This document shows positions 35,697 through 47,910 of a stretch of 64,000 bases of DNA, in pieces; position 1 is the first letter of the stretch; every line of letters starts with the position of its first letter. This DNA is from Lutraria lutraria. Taxonomy: Eukaryota; Mollusca; Bivalvia; Venerida; Mactridae. Under the pieces are notes generated by a model, which saw nothing but the letters and a program-made list of their open reading frames with translations, had not been told where the DNA came from and searched no databases. A program made the translations under genes and the position numbers. The stretch lies in contig OZ026839.1 in the NCBI GenBank assembly GCA_964023205.1, positions 12,926,386 to 12,990,385 of the forward strand. Reading direction: 5' to 3'.

Positions 35697-36250
35697 GATA
35701 AAAGTCAAGAATAAGTACAACAATAAGAATACATTATATATAAATCAAGGATTAGTACAACAATAAGAATACATCATATATAAATCAAGGATTAGTACAA
35801 CAATAAGAATACATCATATATAAATCAAGGATTAGTACAACAATAAGAATACATCATATATAAATCAAGGATTAGTACAACAATAAGAATACATTATTAT
35901 ATAAATCAAGGATTAGTACAACAATAAGAATACATTATATATAAATCAAGGATTAGTACAACAATAGGAATACATTATATATAAATCAAGGATTAGTACA
36001 ACAATAAGAAAACATTACATATAAATCAAGGATTAGTACAACAATAAGGAAACATTACATATAAATCAAGGATTAGTACAACAATAAGAAAACATCATAT
36101 ATAAATCAAGGATTAGTACAACAATAGGAATACATTATATATAAATCAAGGATTAGTACAACAATAAGAATACATTATATATAAATCAAGGATTAGTACA
36201 ACAATAAGAAAACATTATATATATATCAAGGATTAGTACAACAATAAGAA
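35697..36250. repeat. 40-bp minisatellite, about 14 copies
   Basis: The unit is ATAAATCAAGGATTAGTACA plus ACAATAAGAATACATCATAT, head to tail, with variants such as AATAGGAA and AAAACATTACAT. The corresponding place 3' of P1 (12170-12215) has a single related copy (GTCAAGATTTTGTACAATAA, AAAGAATATTATCACACAAG). The array is therefore an expansion of pre-existing flank sequence about 1.1 kb downstream of the A2 stop. Confidence 0.9.
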
Positions 36251-37335
36251 TATATCACACAAGTATGTCACGCGCTCCCAAAATAACAAGACTATTTAAT
36301 TGCTCACATATTTCAGACAAAAGTTTCAAAGGACAAATAAATCACATAGCGTACCTCTACCAAGAAAATAGCTGACTCAATAATTATACCATTATCTTGA
36401 TATACAAATATTACACTAAACAAGGATATAACCCCCACCGCATTTTTCGGAAATTGTGGTAATATGATACTCGCGTGAACTTCGAGCCATTCTTCATAAA
36501 TTATTCCACCCCATTTGCTTCGATTCACAGGGGCAAACGACATGTAATTTACCAGTTTAGACATGTTTAAGTTTATGTGTCTTATAAACACTTGGTTAAT
36601 AGTCAATGGCCCTTTGAGCAAGTGGTGATACATTGAACGCATTTTGTATAGTGAGGGTTATACGTTTGTTTAGTGTATACTCTCAAATAAATACGATCCA
36701 GAAACAGGGGAAAACAATAATAATCATTACATAGTACATGTATAAAGAATAGTTTTAGCTTATTTATAGTATTTTTGCAACCAGCAGTTACCAAGAAGAC
36801 TTTTGGCCAGACGAGTTACTTCCAAAAGTTGTATCATAAGATCAGAAAAGTGCAATCTGCACAGTGTAGACTATTATTGATATTCTGAGTTCAAATATTT
36901 ACTTCAATGACTGACATGGATGTATTATAATAAACAATTATTATCAAACAAGAATTAAAGTAATAATCAATTTAGTGCAGAACTTGAATAAAGCATTCTT
37001 ACATTACTACATGTATATTACATGGAAATTTTCAACAGGACGGAATATAACTCAACACCAACTTTTGATAGCCTAAACTAATGCTTACTTCGCAATTTTA
37101 AATAATTCTTAAATGAATTCACGATCATGACTTCATGAAAAAAATAACTTATACAAAATTGCCAGCTTATTAAATAACGACAACAATCATGCGATACTCA
37201 CTTTATGACTTTTTCACTTGACCTGGAGTTGGATTGTTCGAATATTTCTCTTGACAAAATGTTATTTTGCAGTTAAGTTCAATAACAGCATTAGAGAGAA
37301 ATATCGAGACCATTTCAGAGAAAGCGTCACTTAAT
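36251..37335. other. Proximal 3' flank of A2
   Basis: Parallel to 12220-13379 next to P1. A minus-strand frame of about 109 codons (36313-36642) is present but has no counterpart in the P1 flank and no recognisable motif, so it is not annotated as a gene. Confidence 0.45.
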
Positions 37336-39726
37336 TTAGTCCCCTATCGCTAAACACATCAGTAGGTGTTTAATAGTGTCAAAATTTGCGTTCATCTCAG
37401 TTTGTTCATCTTCAAAGTTATACACCATGCTTTGATGGGCAGCTAATAATTCCGGCACTTCCGATTGTTCTGTTTTTGTAGATATAAGGGTAAAAAAGTT
37501 ACCATGACCCCTACCATCAACGATGTGTTTCATCATTTCCACATTTCTCATCAATTCCCTATCTGTCTTTCCCTCGTTTGTGTGTTCAAAGTCATAGACT
37601 ATTAGAATATGATTGGATTGTTTCATAATATCTGCATATACCTCGGATATCAATTTGCCAAAGTGTGCTGTATCTCGCCTATTTAGCGTCGTTTTTACGC
37701 CAAAATTTTCAAACATCGTGAAAATTTTCTCGCCATTTTTTTCGTTGTTGGGGTCGCAAAGGATTAATACTTCGAAATTTAATTCGCTTGTTCGCCAATC
37801 AAATCTACCGAGATCATTTTTGTTGGCTTCAGATTTGCTTACAGTACATTTTCTTCTACAGAAATCAAGTGCATTGCTTAGCCTTAGTTGAGCACATTTT
37901 TTGTCACCCCTTTTAAATACATCAATGGCACATTCAATACTCACTTCTATGAACAGTTTCTTTTCAACATGACCGTGAAATGCTGGGCGACAAGCCAGGA
38001 TTCCGACGATAATGGCGGCATTGTCAAACTCCCCACAATTCCTATACATTTCAATAACTTCTATGTACATTTCCGCGTTTTCTCCTTCAGAATCAACCTT
38101 ATCCAAAAGTGTCTTCAACACGTCAATAATATCTATAGAAGCATTTACCATCTTTTGCAAGAATACTAGATCTCTAAAGTTCTTTGCTGACGATTGCTTA
38201 CTCAACAGAAATGATTTCAAAGTGGGGGCAGACTCCCAACAATTTTTAAGTTCAGGTAACTTGGCAACTATGCTGCATGACATTTCAACCGATTTTTTAA
38301 GATACATTTTCATGTCGTCTTCGAAATCTTTAACGTCTTTTCCACCATGTCTTGCAATTAATTCTTGTAAACAAAATGCTGACTGTTCATAAACATTTGC
38401 TAAAAGCACCAGCGCACATTTCTCATTCCTCATCAAACTTTTGAATACTTTCAGCGCAGCCTCAATTTGATCTGTTTGTCTGTACAATAGGCCTTTGTCG
38501 TAAATTGCGTCAGTATTAATGGCTAATTCATTTGCGTGGTCAAGATGACGTATGATCACGTTCACTTCCTCTTCGTGAGACAATAAATCAATACGAAGGA
38601 TTTCTTTCGGACATTTCATACGTTTATCATGTGCAGCTTCATAGTTTCTAGAGTTGAAACTATTGCCGAATTCTTGATGGGGTTTCGCTGACGCTCCCAT
38701 AGTACGTCCGGAATGACGTCCGGATCGAATTTGAGTTTCTAAATTGATTCTCAGTGCTGTAGCCAAATGATGATGACTAAAGGATGACGGTTTAACCGAA
38801 AGAGCTTTCTGCAAAAGTTCGATAGACTTGGGTATGTTTTTCGTTTGTTTGTAGTACTTTCCACAGCGCTCAAGAACGAAGATGTCATCTTTTTGAAGTT
38901 CCAGCGCTTTCGCAAAATACATACCTGTTGTCATCTGAAGATCATGATCCTCGGGTAAAAGGTCTTGCGATTTTCTAGGAAATAAGTGTTTCTTCTTTTC
39001 GATGTTTTGCATGACAATTCCAAGTAAAACATATGCTCTGGGTATTAATAGATTGGATTTTTCTCCCGTCTTAATGATATCTCTGGATAATTCACAGACA
39101 CGAATGTAATCGTTTCTGTCAACTTTAAGATCAGAAATATTGCGAACATTGAATGTAGTAAATAGACGCGTTATTGCGAGCGCGCTTCCAAATGACCAAA
39201 GACAAATAACATCATTCAGTCCATCTGATTGATCTGTGCCATTTTGTTTACTTTTGGCTACCGACAAAACTTGAAGGTACTTATCGGAGGCTTTTCTGTA
39301 GAATTCGATACCCAATCTGGCATATGTATAAGCAATTTCTGCGTCTGCCACCATCTTTTTAAATGTGTCATTATGTGCATCGTCAAGGTTTTGACACAAC
39401 TTCTCTATCTTCCTGAACTCTTGATCAGTTTTGGACAAAAACCAACCCTGATTACACATACCAATTATGTTACTTGGATATTCTTCCAAAGACTTTTCAT
39501 TATAATCAAAAGCATCGTCCACGTGTCCAAGCAAAAAGCTGAGGAAGGATAATAAGTTATATGCCCTGCATCTTTCAATCTTAGTGCAGAAATCTCCCAT
39601 TTCCCCATTCAAATCATTAATTTTCTGTTCAAGATATTGCTTAGATAATTTGTCTATGTCTTGACAGACCATAAATGAAGACAGAAACTTATCTAATTCT
39701 TTTCTTTGTTGAGCGTCAGACTCCAT
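37336..39726 (-). CDS. IFIT-like TPR protein with C-terminal TIR-like domain (copy A2)
   Basis: This is a 796-codon intronless frame with the same length and domain order as A1: TPR-like helices 1-640 and a TIR-like domain 650-771, including FEVLILCDPNN, LNRRD, HILIVYDFEH and Glu730 in LMRNVEMMKH. Against A1, about 3 of the first 135 residues and about 17 of the last 466 differ. Residues 137-330 carry about 48 differences (roughly a quarter), for example EKKKHLFPRKSQDLLPED against ERKTDLFPRQVRELLPED. This mosaic pattern points to gene conversion involving another paralogue. The start and upstream sequence are the same as A1. No signal peptide or membrane segment. Confidence 0.9.
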   Translation of the reverse strand: MESDAQQRKELDKFLSSFMVCQDIDKLSKQYLEQKINDLNGEMGDFCTKIERCRAYNLLSFLSFLLGHVDDAFDYNEKSLEEYPSNIIGMCNQGWFLSKTDQEFRKIEKLCQNLDDAHNDTFKKMVADAEIAYTYARLGIEFYRKASDKYLQVLSVAKSKQNGTDQSDGLNDVICLWSFGSALAITRLFTTFNVRNISDLKVDRNDYIRVCELSRDIIKTGEKSNLLIPRAYVLLGIVMQNIEKKKHLFPRKSQDLLPEDHDLQMTTGMYFAKALELQKDDIFVLERCGKYYKQTKNIPKSIELLQKALSVKPSSFSHHHLATALRINLETQIRSGRHSGRTMGASAKPHQEFGNSFNSRNYEAAHDKRMKCPKEILRIDLLSHEEEVNVIIRHLDHANELAINTDAIYDKGLLYRQTDQIEAALKVFKSLMRNEKCALVLLANVYEQSAFCLQELIARHGGKDVKDFEDDMKMYLKKSVEMSCSIVAKLPELKNCWESAPTLKSFLLSKQSSAKNFRDLVFLQKMVNASIDIIDVLKTLLDKVDSEGENAEMYIEVIEMYRNCGEFDNAAIIVGILACRPAFHGHVEKKLFIEVSIECAIDVFKRGDKKCAQLRLSNALDFCRRKCTVSKSEANKNDLGRFDWRTSELNFEVLILCDPNNEKNGEKIFTMFENFGVKTTLNRRDTAHFGKLISEVYADIMKQSNHILIVYDFEHTNEGKTDRELMRNVEMMKHIVDGRGHGNFFTLISTKTEQSEVPELLAAHQSMVYNFEDEQTEMNANFDTIKHLLMCLAIGD

Positions 39727-40759
39727 ATTGAGTGTTCAATCAATATGTACTTAAAACAGTCGTAAATACTTCTTGTGTCCGCGAGTTGTTGTCGTTTGTG
39801 GAACTTAATTGTATGAAAACATCTGACAATGTTCTTTCTTACTGTTCTTTCTTACTAATATTAGGGCAATGTCATCCAGGAAATATCAAGCTAGTCAAGT
39901 AGACTTGATTATGTTCAATCTGTAAACAGAAAGCAAGCAGCCCGATGTTGAAACTTGAAAAAAGAATCATGGTGGCAGAAAGTCGTTCATCAGAACATTA
40001 ACCAACCAAAAAGCTCGGGAAATGGTTCATGAGAACAATGATATTTGACGGTACGTTGGCTCTAGTGAATATGGGGAAATACTTTAAAATAGTACTATCA
40101 AAGGTTTGCTACAGACAGGTTCTTGAAAAGAGGTTGTTCCATATGTATACATTCGAGTAAGGAACATTGAATGGATGCTACAGATGTTTGGCCAAATTAT
40201 CAAATGGTTCAAGGGAACTAGTCTTTTTTCGGTTTGCAGCTGTGATGACCACTTAAAAGGTCAGATGCAATTATTTAAACAAGCTTGGTAGTGAATCGTA
40301 CAAAATTGCTTTGAACAGATAAAGATCGAACCATTCGTATTAGCGTATTGTATTATCATTTTCAGAAATTGTCATTGTTATATAAAGACGCTGGTTAATG
40401 TATGGTATCTATTGACAAAATATACAGCCTAATTTTAAGTAATCCACCAAATACGCACTTAATACTAATCATATTACACACTAATGTATAATTTAGTGCG
40501 TACATCGATTTTTATTTAAGAATAATGGTTCTTAATCACCTTTACAGTATTCACAATTCACGGTGTACTTCATATGGAGGCTTCTTTAGTCTAATATGTT
40601 TAAATTTCGTTTGCTTCATTGCAGACTGATGCATAACTTTTCAAAATGATTAAATACTTGTTGAAGTTGTATCCACCCATCAAGTCAGTGACAGAAACAG
40701 ACTTACCAAAAATTATTATCGAAACTGCTTTGAGACTTACTTGAGAAAATAACATGCAT
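39727..40759. other. 5' flank of A2, no gene seen
   Basis: Nearly identical to 2453-3489, including the TGTTCTTTCTTAC doublet. Probable promoter region by position. Confidence 0.5.
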
Positions 40760-41750
40760 TATTTACAGAAAAAATAACAAATGAAATAGTTATTTGTGCT
40801 GTAAGTACCCATATAAATATATTAAAGCATATTCCACTTACTTCGTTCCAACGTTGTGCGAGAAAGGCCATATACATACTAAATATTCTTTGGTATTTTA
40901 TGTCGAAACTTGTTCGATTCAAAATGTAGTCCGGCTATTTTCTGAAAATAAGCGTTGTGCAATTAAAACTGGGCAGGTTCGTGCAGAGATAACATATTTT
41001 TTGCACTGACGACTGAATATCACATATCAAACGACCTTCTCATCGTATCGACATTGTGTAAATCGGTTTGCAGCAAATATTGCAGCGCCTACTATTGTAT
41101 GACAAACCTTATTCATGATTTAATCGCTAGAAGTTTGTCGTCCAATCTCACAGAATTTAACAAACCAGAAATTACGATATGTAAGAGTTACAATTGGTCT
41201 TTGTTAAAAACAGGTGTAGACCGATTCTGCCAAGTCTTCCAAGGTTTCTCAAAACAAGGAAAACAAAACACTGAAGGAAATTTCTAACAGTTAAAATTTG
41301 AATATAGAACCAGATAAACGTTGTTATCGTTCATATTTCGAATTTTATGCGATGTTTACAGTTTGTTCAGATGTGGTGTCCAACCAATGAAATGCGGAAA
41401 GTTTCATTGCACAAGAAATAAGGAAAAACTGTAAACCAGTATTTTGTTCCAACCTCATTCGACAAGATAATTATCAATCAAGAGCGAAATTCTGACGTAA
41501 CAAACAATTGTCTCTCGTGTTGACGCTGAGGACGGTGAACCAACAAATTCTTCCTTGATACTTCTCTGCGCTTTCGAGATGTACTGTATTACGAGAATTG
41601 AAGACAGACATAAGTTTTTGAAAAGTGACGTCCCTAAATTATTTTCATAATAAAAGTTCAGTGTATCGGAAGCAAATTTTCCCAATAATTTAGACAAAGG
41701 ACGGAAATTTGTGTTCCAACTATTGTACGTGTATTCAGTGAAGAACACTT
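40760..41750 (+). pseudogene. Decayed plus-strand ORF series upstream of A2
   Basis: Block 2 copy of 3490-4460 with the same broken frames (NVVRLFSENKRCAIK, NLIHDLIARSL). It keeps a short stretch (AAAGTGACGTCCCTAAATTA, near 41622) missing from block 1. It contains the palindrome TATTTTCTGAAAATA at 40936-40950. Not translatable as one product. Confidence 0.35.
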
Positions 41751-41786
41751 GATCGTACGTCGCCTGAGCGTTACTATCTAACTTAC

Positions 41787-41940
41787 AGCATCAAGGTTTT
41801 CAGTTATTTCATCGACTGCTTCTTTGCTTTCATCTTCATGTATATCAATGTATTTAATTATTCTTGGACTTTTAATCATCGTTTTGTTAGCTCATTCATT
41901 ATTTGTTTTTTTGGTTTTATTGCAAATTCCCGTTCGATAA
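41787..41940 (-). pseudogene. Internal fragment of a B-type TPR gene, block 2 copy
   Basis: Nearly identical to 4507-4660 and similar to the linker-coding part of B1 (about 22490-22640). Dead fragment retained through the block duplication. Confidence 0.6.
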
Positions 41941-42618
41941 TCAGCTGTTGAAATCTTGCTGTATTCTACTGAGGTAGTTTTTGTTGGGATTGATTTATCA
42001 ATACCAACAGAGTTAACATACACGTACATTCGGACGGACGTACGTTCAGACACACCACAACTACACGAAAAAAACACACGAACAAAACCGAATGCACAAT
42101 ATCTAGACCATGAATCAGAAATCGTAAGAAATTGTCATTACGGAACTATTTTCGGAAATTTTTACATTTAAAAAAAATCTGTGTGAAGAAATGTTAGTGG
42201 CCCCAACAATAAATCTATATAGCAGATGATGATTTAAATGTATAAATTGCCGTTTTTACTTGCTATATGAATAATATCGTACGCTATTTCGTGTGTTAAA
42301 CGCGCACTATTTCGCGTACTATTTTTTTCTGATTTCGCGGGAAATCCCAGTCACGTGACCTCACAGATAGCTATTGCACCGCCATTTGTAGTTGACATAT
42401 CGCGAAGCAATGTACGTGTATACTACGGTAGCGCTACGCACTGACCTGTGTTATTCTGCTCGGGGCATTATTGGTATTTGCAGGAACTACTTACAAAATG
42501 GAAGTTATAAACACTAACATAACGTGAAGTCACCGTATGGTACACATTGGAGCCAAGCGTTCTTCAACATTGCGTTTCATTGAATAATTAGTGTTATTGA
42601 CAAAAGCACAAGTTCTTG
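41941..42618. other. Intergenic, copy of 4661-5344
   Basis: Same CpG-richer patch with CACGTGAC and TATCGCGAAG near 42350-42410. No gene seen. Confidence 0.3.
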
Positions 42619-44030
42619 AATAGAAATGGTATAACGTATTCACTTTACATAAATAAAAACATTTTGTTAATAATATACACTCAATATGATTATTTGACAT
42701 TTTTTATCCTTCCGCGTAACTTTACTTTTAGCGTATGTATAACTATCCAAATGTGGATAGTAATCAGTTCTATGTATAGAGGTTAGACAAACGTATTGAC
42801 GTCACGCTATGTATAGAACGATCGCGAAGAGTTTTTTTCTACTTCGAAGACCGAATGTAAGTATTATTCAGGTTATAAGTAGATATTGAGTTTAATTTTG
42901 TTGTCATATGTCTTATTGCATGTTCTATTTGCTCTCATTGTAACGAAAGAACATATCTCCCTTTGATCACAAGGTTGACCTACTTAACTTCGGATGACGG
43001 ATGTTTCGGTCTCGATACGTTTCCGCCCCGATGACATTGCGGCCTCGATAAATTTGAGTGTTCATGCGGTGTGAAATAAATCTGTTGCTAGTGATTTTTA
43101 TTGAATGAATATATTATAGTATCATGTGATATTTTGTCTTTTCATCTTGCTGTTTTACGGAAATTTGATCGTTAAATAGGAAAACGAAAGCGACTTAGAT
43201 TTTAAAGACTAAGTGGCTTTGACGATGAACTGCAATGTAATGCATATGTATACCTATCATCGTCAAAGACCTTCGACTAACCTTGTCAATGCAATTAATC
43301 TAGCAAATTGAAATTTACATAGCATGCATTTTCTTTACGTAAACAGTTGTAGATATAGCTATTAATGATGAAAACGTTATTTTGGTGAAATCGTTACCCA
43401 GATTATAATGTATATCATGCTTTTTCATAAGTACCTTGCATTTAACTAATCTAAATCATGCTTATTGATTTATGCTATATTAACTTTATCGTAGTTCAAC
43501 CTCTTATTCTATAAACCACTATTTTTCATTAACGGTTATTTGTCTGTCTTTCTTCTTCTCTTTGTCAAAGTTTACATGTTGTATTTTTATTTTATTGTAT
43601 TTATGGATTCTGTTTGTAACGAGATACTATGTTATGTATAAGTTATTAAATAAAATCATGTTCTGTTCTGTCCAATGTAATCTTCGCCAAGCTCTAAGTA
43701 AATAAAATATTAAACTGAGAGTGAAAATGTGTAATTTAGATAAAAATAGTTCATATTTTCATGTTTTTGATACATTTTTATAATAATCATGTCATTTTAG
43801 GTTGCTCGTAATCCATTTGTATTTTATTTACTGTAGCGATGTGTTTCTAAAAGTTTTGAGATACGGCCAAGTATTGGAACTACTGATTATGAATTTTGTA
43901 GTGACTAGTGTCTTAAAATTGCCAGGCTGGTGTCACAATAAATAGAATTGGGCCGTTTCGGTATTAGGCCGTATTGAAGTGGACCCCACCCACTGATGGT
44001 ATCTGTTGGTCTTTATCAAGGTTGATCAGT
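42619..44030. repeat. Single 1412-bp unit (duplicated in block 1)
   Basis: Begins TAGAAATGGTATAACG and ends GATCAGTATA. About 99% identical to the two units at 5345-8170. It contains the CTTTGACGATGA/TCATCGTCAAAG inverted repeat. No ORF. Confidence 0.85.
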
Positions 44031-44094
44031 ATATTTGGAACATTCTGTTTTCAGCAACTGTTGAATTGCTCAAGTCTTCAGGCTAAGTGAAAGG

Positions 44095-44950
44095 CCCCGG
44101 ACAGGCAGACAGCGGGGGCCAATTTTGACCCTAGGGCAATAATTTGAACAAACTTGGTAGAGGTCCACTAAACAATGCTATATGCTAAATATCTTAGCTC
44201 TACGCCATGCGGTTTCGGAGAAGAAGATTTTTTAAATTTTTATATAAGTCTATATAAATCAAGTGACCCCCGGGGCGGGGCCAATTTTGACCCTAGGGCA
44301 ATAAGTTGAACAAACTTGGTAGAGGTCCCCTAGGCAATGCTATATGCCAAATATCTTAGCTCTAGGTCTAGTGGTTTCGGAGAAGAAGATTTTTCAAATT
44401 TTCCTATATAAAATAGAATAAACCCCAGGGCAGGGCCAATTTTGACCCCGGGGCCATAATTTGAACAAACTTGGGAGAGGTCCACTAGAAAATGCCACAT
44501 ACAAAATATCAATGTTCTAGGCCTTGCGGTTTCGGAGAAGAAGATTTTTTTAATTTTCCTATATAAGTCTATATAAATCAAGTGACCCCCGGGGCGGGGC
44601 CAATTTTGACCCTAGGGCAATAATTTGAACAAACTTGGTAGAGGTCCACTGGAAAATGCTACATACCAAATATCTCAGCTCTAGGCCCTGTGGTTTCGGA
44701 GAAGAAGATTTTTTAAGTTTTTTCTATTTGTTGCCATAGCAACCAGAGTTTTTATGAAATTTAAATTTTTGAACAGCTTTGAAAGGGGACCACCCAAGGA
44801 TCATCCCTGCAAAGTTTGGTTGCAATCGGCATAGCGGTGTAGGAGGAGATGTTGTTTTAAGTAAATATGGGCGCCACTTCACGACGCACAATGGACGCAG
44901 GGCGATCACAAAAGCTCACCCTGAGCACATTCGTGCTCTGGTGAGCTAAA
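44095..44950. repeat. Interspersed element with tandem units and hairpin end, block 2
   Basis: Four units of about 140-170 bp (three in block 1) with the phrases TTTTGACCCTAGGGCAATAA and GGTTTCGGAGAAGAAGATTT. The hairpin AGCTCACC/GGTGAGCT with inner GAGCAC/GTGCTC closes the element at about 44914-44947, followed by CTAA. Unit number has changed since the block duplication. Confidence 0.6.
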
Positions 44951-45639
44951 AAGAAAGCAATCAGGTTGTATGTTGAAACTTGAAAAAATTATCATGATGG
45001 CAGAAAGTCGTTCATCAGAACATCAACCAACCACGGTATGTTGGCTCTGGTGATTATATGGAAAATACTTTAAAATAGTACTAGTTTAAGTTTTACTACA
45101 GACATATTTATGAACATTTATCAAATGGTTAGTGAAAAGATGTTGTTCTAATGTCTTTAATGTAACAGCTTTTAAGGGAAAGCATGATAGTATATTAATA
45201 AATCCGAGATAGGAACATCCATGGATGCTACAGATGTTTGGTGAAGATCTTTCTTTTTTCAGTTTGCTTTTGTGAAGGTCACTAAAAAGGTCAGATATAA
45301 TAATTTAAACAGTCCAGGCAATGAACAAGATTGCTACAGATAACGATTGAACATTCTTATTAGCGTATAGGTTAAGTGTATTGTTCATTTTGATATTGTA
45401 TTATCATTTTAAGAAAATGTCCATGTTATAAAAACGCAGATTAATGTATGATATCTATTGACAAAGATATACAATTGTTCAATAAACCACCTGTATATAC
45501 GAATTAACCAATTAGCAAATATAAAACATAAATATATACGCAATAAATACTAAATATATCACGCAGAAATATGTAATATAAGACGTTGTTTGATTCTTAT
45601 AAAATTTAGAATAATGGTCCTTAATCGCTTTTTTAAGAA

Positions 45640-45980
45640 TGCCGAATATGGCGGGCGGGTGGGCTGTCGTCAAATAGGCGGTGTCCGGTCAGTAACTTAA
45701 GTTCGGACTGACCAATCTTGACTAAACTTGGTATGTAGGATCCATGAATGAAAACCTACCTTGGGATTGTATTTGGGATCTGTGGGGTCAAGGTCACTGT
45801 TACTAAAAATAGAAAATCAGTGTCCGGTCAATAACTTAATTAAGGATTAAGATATTGGAATGAAATTGTGTATGCATACATGGAAACCAAGCTTGGGATT
45901 GCATTCTATGCCAATAGGGTAAAGGTCACTGTTAACTTATTAGTCACTCTGGAAACTGAACCACTGATGAAGCCTTAGCG
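45640..45980. repeat. Interspersed repeat, block 2 copy of 9555-9900
   Basis: Nearly identical to the block 1 copy (GTGTCCGGTCA and AAGGTCACTGTTA units). Sits in the orphan 5' flank. The flanking 44951-45639 and 45981-46632 hold no gene. Confidence 0.5.
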
Positions 45981-47635
45981 CAGACTTCTAGAGTACTGTG
46001 GTATTAAAGCCTTGGAAAACCTGGTTTCGTGTCATTGCTCTGTTTCTTGTTATCTTATTATTTATGATACAGCATTTCACATATTTGTATGTATATAAAG
46101 TTATATTCTACAAACAGTGTCAAGAAGATATGGTCTGAACATAGATAAGTTTATACATACAATATATTGTCATTGAGAAGGAATAAATTAGAAAAAAAGT
46201 CAAGTTCATTAGAATAAGTGATCAATTACTGCTATTGAAAAACAATTTGGACGAAAGAGCAAGAAGAACTAAATATTTCAATATTCTCTATCGCTTTTTA
46301 CGATATTCAACATTCACGGTGGTCTTGATATGGTGGCTCAATTTAAAATAATATACAAAATGTATTTATATTTCTTTTGTTGCAATACTAATTGGTGCAT
46401 AACTTATAAACATTTGTAAATACTTGTTATATTTAATTAAGTTGTATCCACCAACCATGTCAGTGACAAACAGATTTACCGAAAATTAATATCTAGACTT
46501 TATAGAATTTACACGAAAATTGACTAATGAAATAGTTATTTATCCAGTAAGTATCCATAAAATAGATTAAAGCATATTCCACTTACTTATTTTCCAACGT
46601 AGAAGGCCATATATGTACATAAATATCCTACTAGTATTGTTCGATCCGACTATTTTCAGAAAATAAAGTGTTGCGCAAGCAGGTAAGTAGGTTAGCTAAA
46701 AATAGTGGATGTGGAGATTCGGGGTATTTTCACTAACGACTGAATATTATACATGTATATCATATGTAAACAAATCTCCACATCGTATCGATATTGTGTA
46801 AATCGATTTGTTTTGCAGCGTTTTTTAAGACTAGCCTATTCATCATTTATAAGCCAAAAGTAAGAATGTTATTTATAAATGCACAAACCATTTAGTATAC
46901 GATATATAAAAAGTCACGACTGGTCTTTCATAAAAAAAAGCAGACGTAGACTGATTCTGACCACTGAAGTCGTTAACGACTTTTTTAAAAAACAAAACAA
47001 AAAAAACCACAACACTGAAGCTAAAATTAAAAAAAAATATTGTTCGATCCGACTATTTTCAGAAAATAAAGTGTTGCTCAAGTAGGTAAGTAGGTTAGCT
47101 AAAAATAGTGGATGTGGAGATTCGGGGTATTTTCACTAACGACTAGTTATATCTAGCGAAACACCGATAAGTTGAAGATTGAGGAAACATAATACATTTG
47201 CAATACCCTGCATAAGTAATAATTACTTTTTTAGACCGCATCTAATTTCAAGAAGTGATTAGAACCAAATATCAGTGTTAATATTTAGTTTGTTACATTA
47301 TCAAGAGTTGATACTGATATGAGTGTTTTATAATGCGTGTCAACAGGGAATGCATTGTGACAGCCAGCTTAATACCATCTTCCATGAGTTTAATAATCTT
47401 TTCGCTCTCCATGATCTGTGACCGACACGCATACGCCCGACCGCTGAGTTCAATAGGGTTGGTACATTCGGCATTGGAAGTGTTCTCTGTGACGATGTTG
47501 TTGAAGACTTTATGTCTTAATTGACATTGATTCGAGTAATTTAAGCTATTGTACTGAATACATGTTAGGTTTACTGCCAACCAGTTTATAACTGTAATAT
47601 CGCTTAGACAGACGTAAACCGCCGATAAGTTACAG

Positions 47636-47910
47636 TATTCATGGCTCGTTCATTTGCGGCGTCAAGATGATTTATGATTTCATCGACTTTCTCTTTGTAA
47701 GACGATAAATCAATATGAAGGATTTCTTTCGGACAATTAATCAATTTTTGTACAACATTATAGTTTCTGGAGTGGCAACCTTTGCAGAATTCTTGATCGG
47801 GGAGTGCTGACGCTCCCGTATTATATTCGGCAAAACGTCCGGAGCGAACTGTTGTTTCTAAATCGATTTTAAGTGCTAAAGCCAAATTATGATGACTGAA
47901 GGATGACGGT
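47636..47910 (-). pseudogene. 275-bp remnant of the block 2 P1 gene (F1)
   Basis: This corresponds to P1 from SFSHHN to AMNT (about residues 315-405 of the A proteins). The low-coordinate end is joined to sequence found at about 11570 in block 1 (GCCGATAAGTTACAG), and the high-coordinate end to sequence found at about 16050 (AGTTTGGCATCGGTG). Two deletions of about 3.0 and 1.2 kb therefore removed the rest of the gene and its promoter. It keeps the 8 bases missing from P1, so the P1 frameshift is younger than the block duplication. Confidence 0.85.

Noticed and set aside
35697..36250. CRISPR array
   Set aside because: The units are contiguous without unique spacers, and the genome is animal-like. 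It is a minisatellite.
36313..36642. 109-codon minus-strand frame in the A2 3' flank
   Set aside because: No recognisable motif and no counterpart in the homologous P1 flank.
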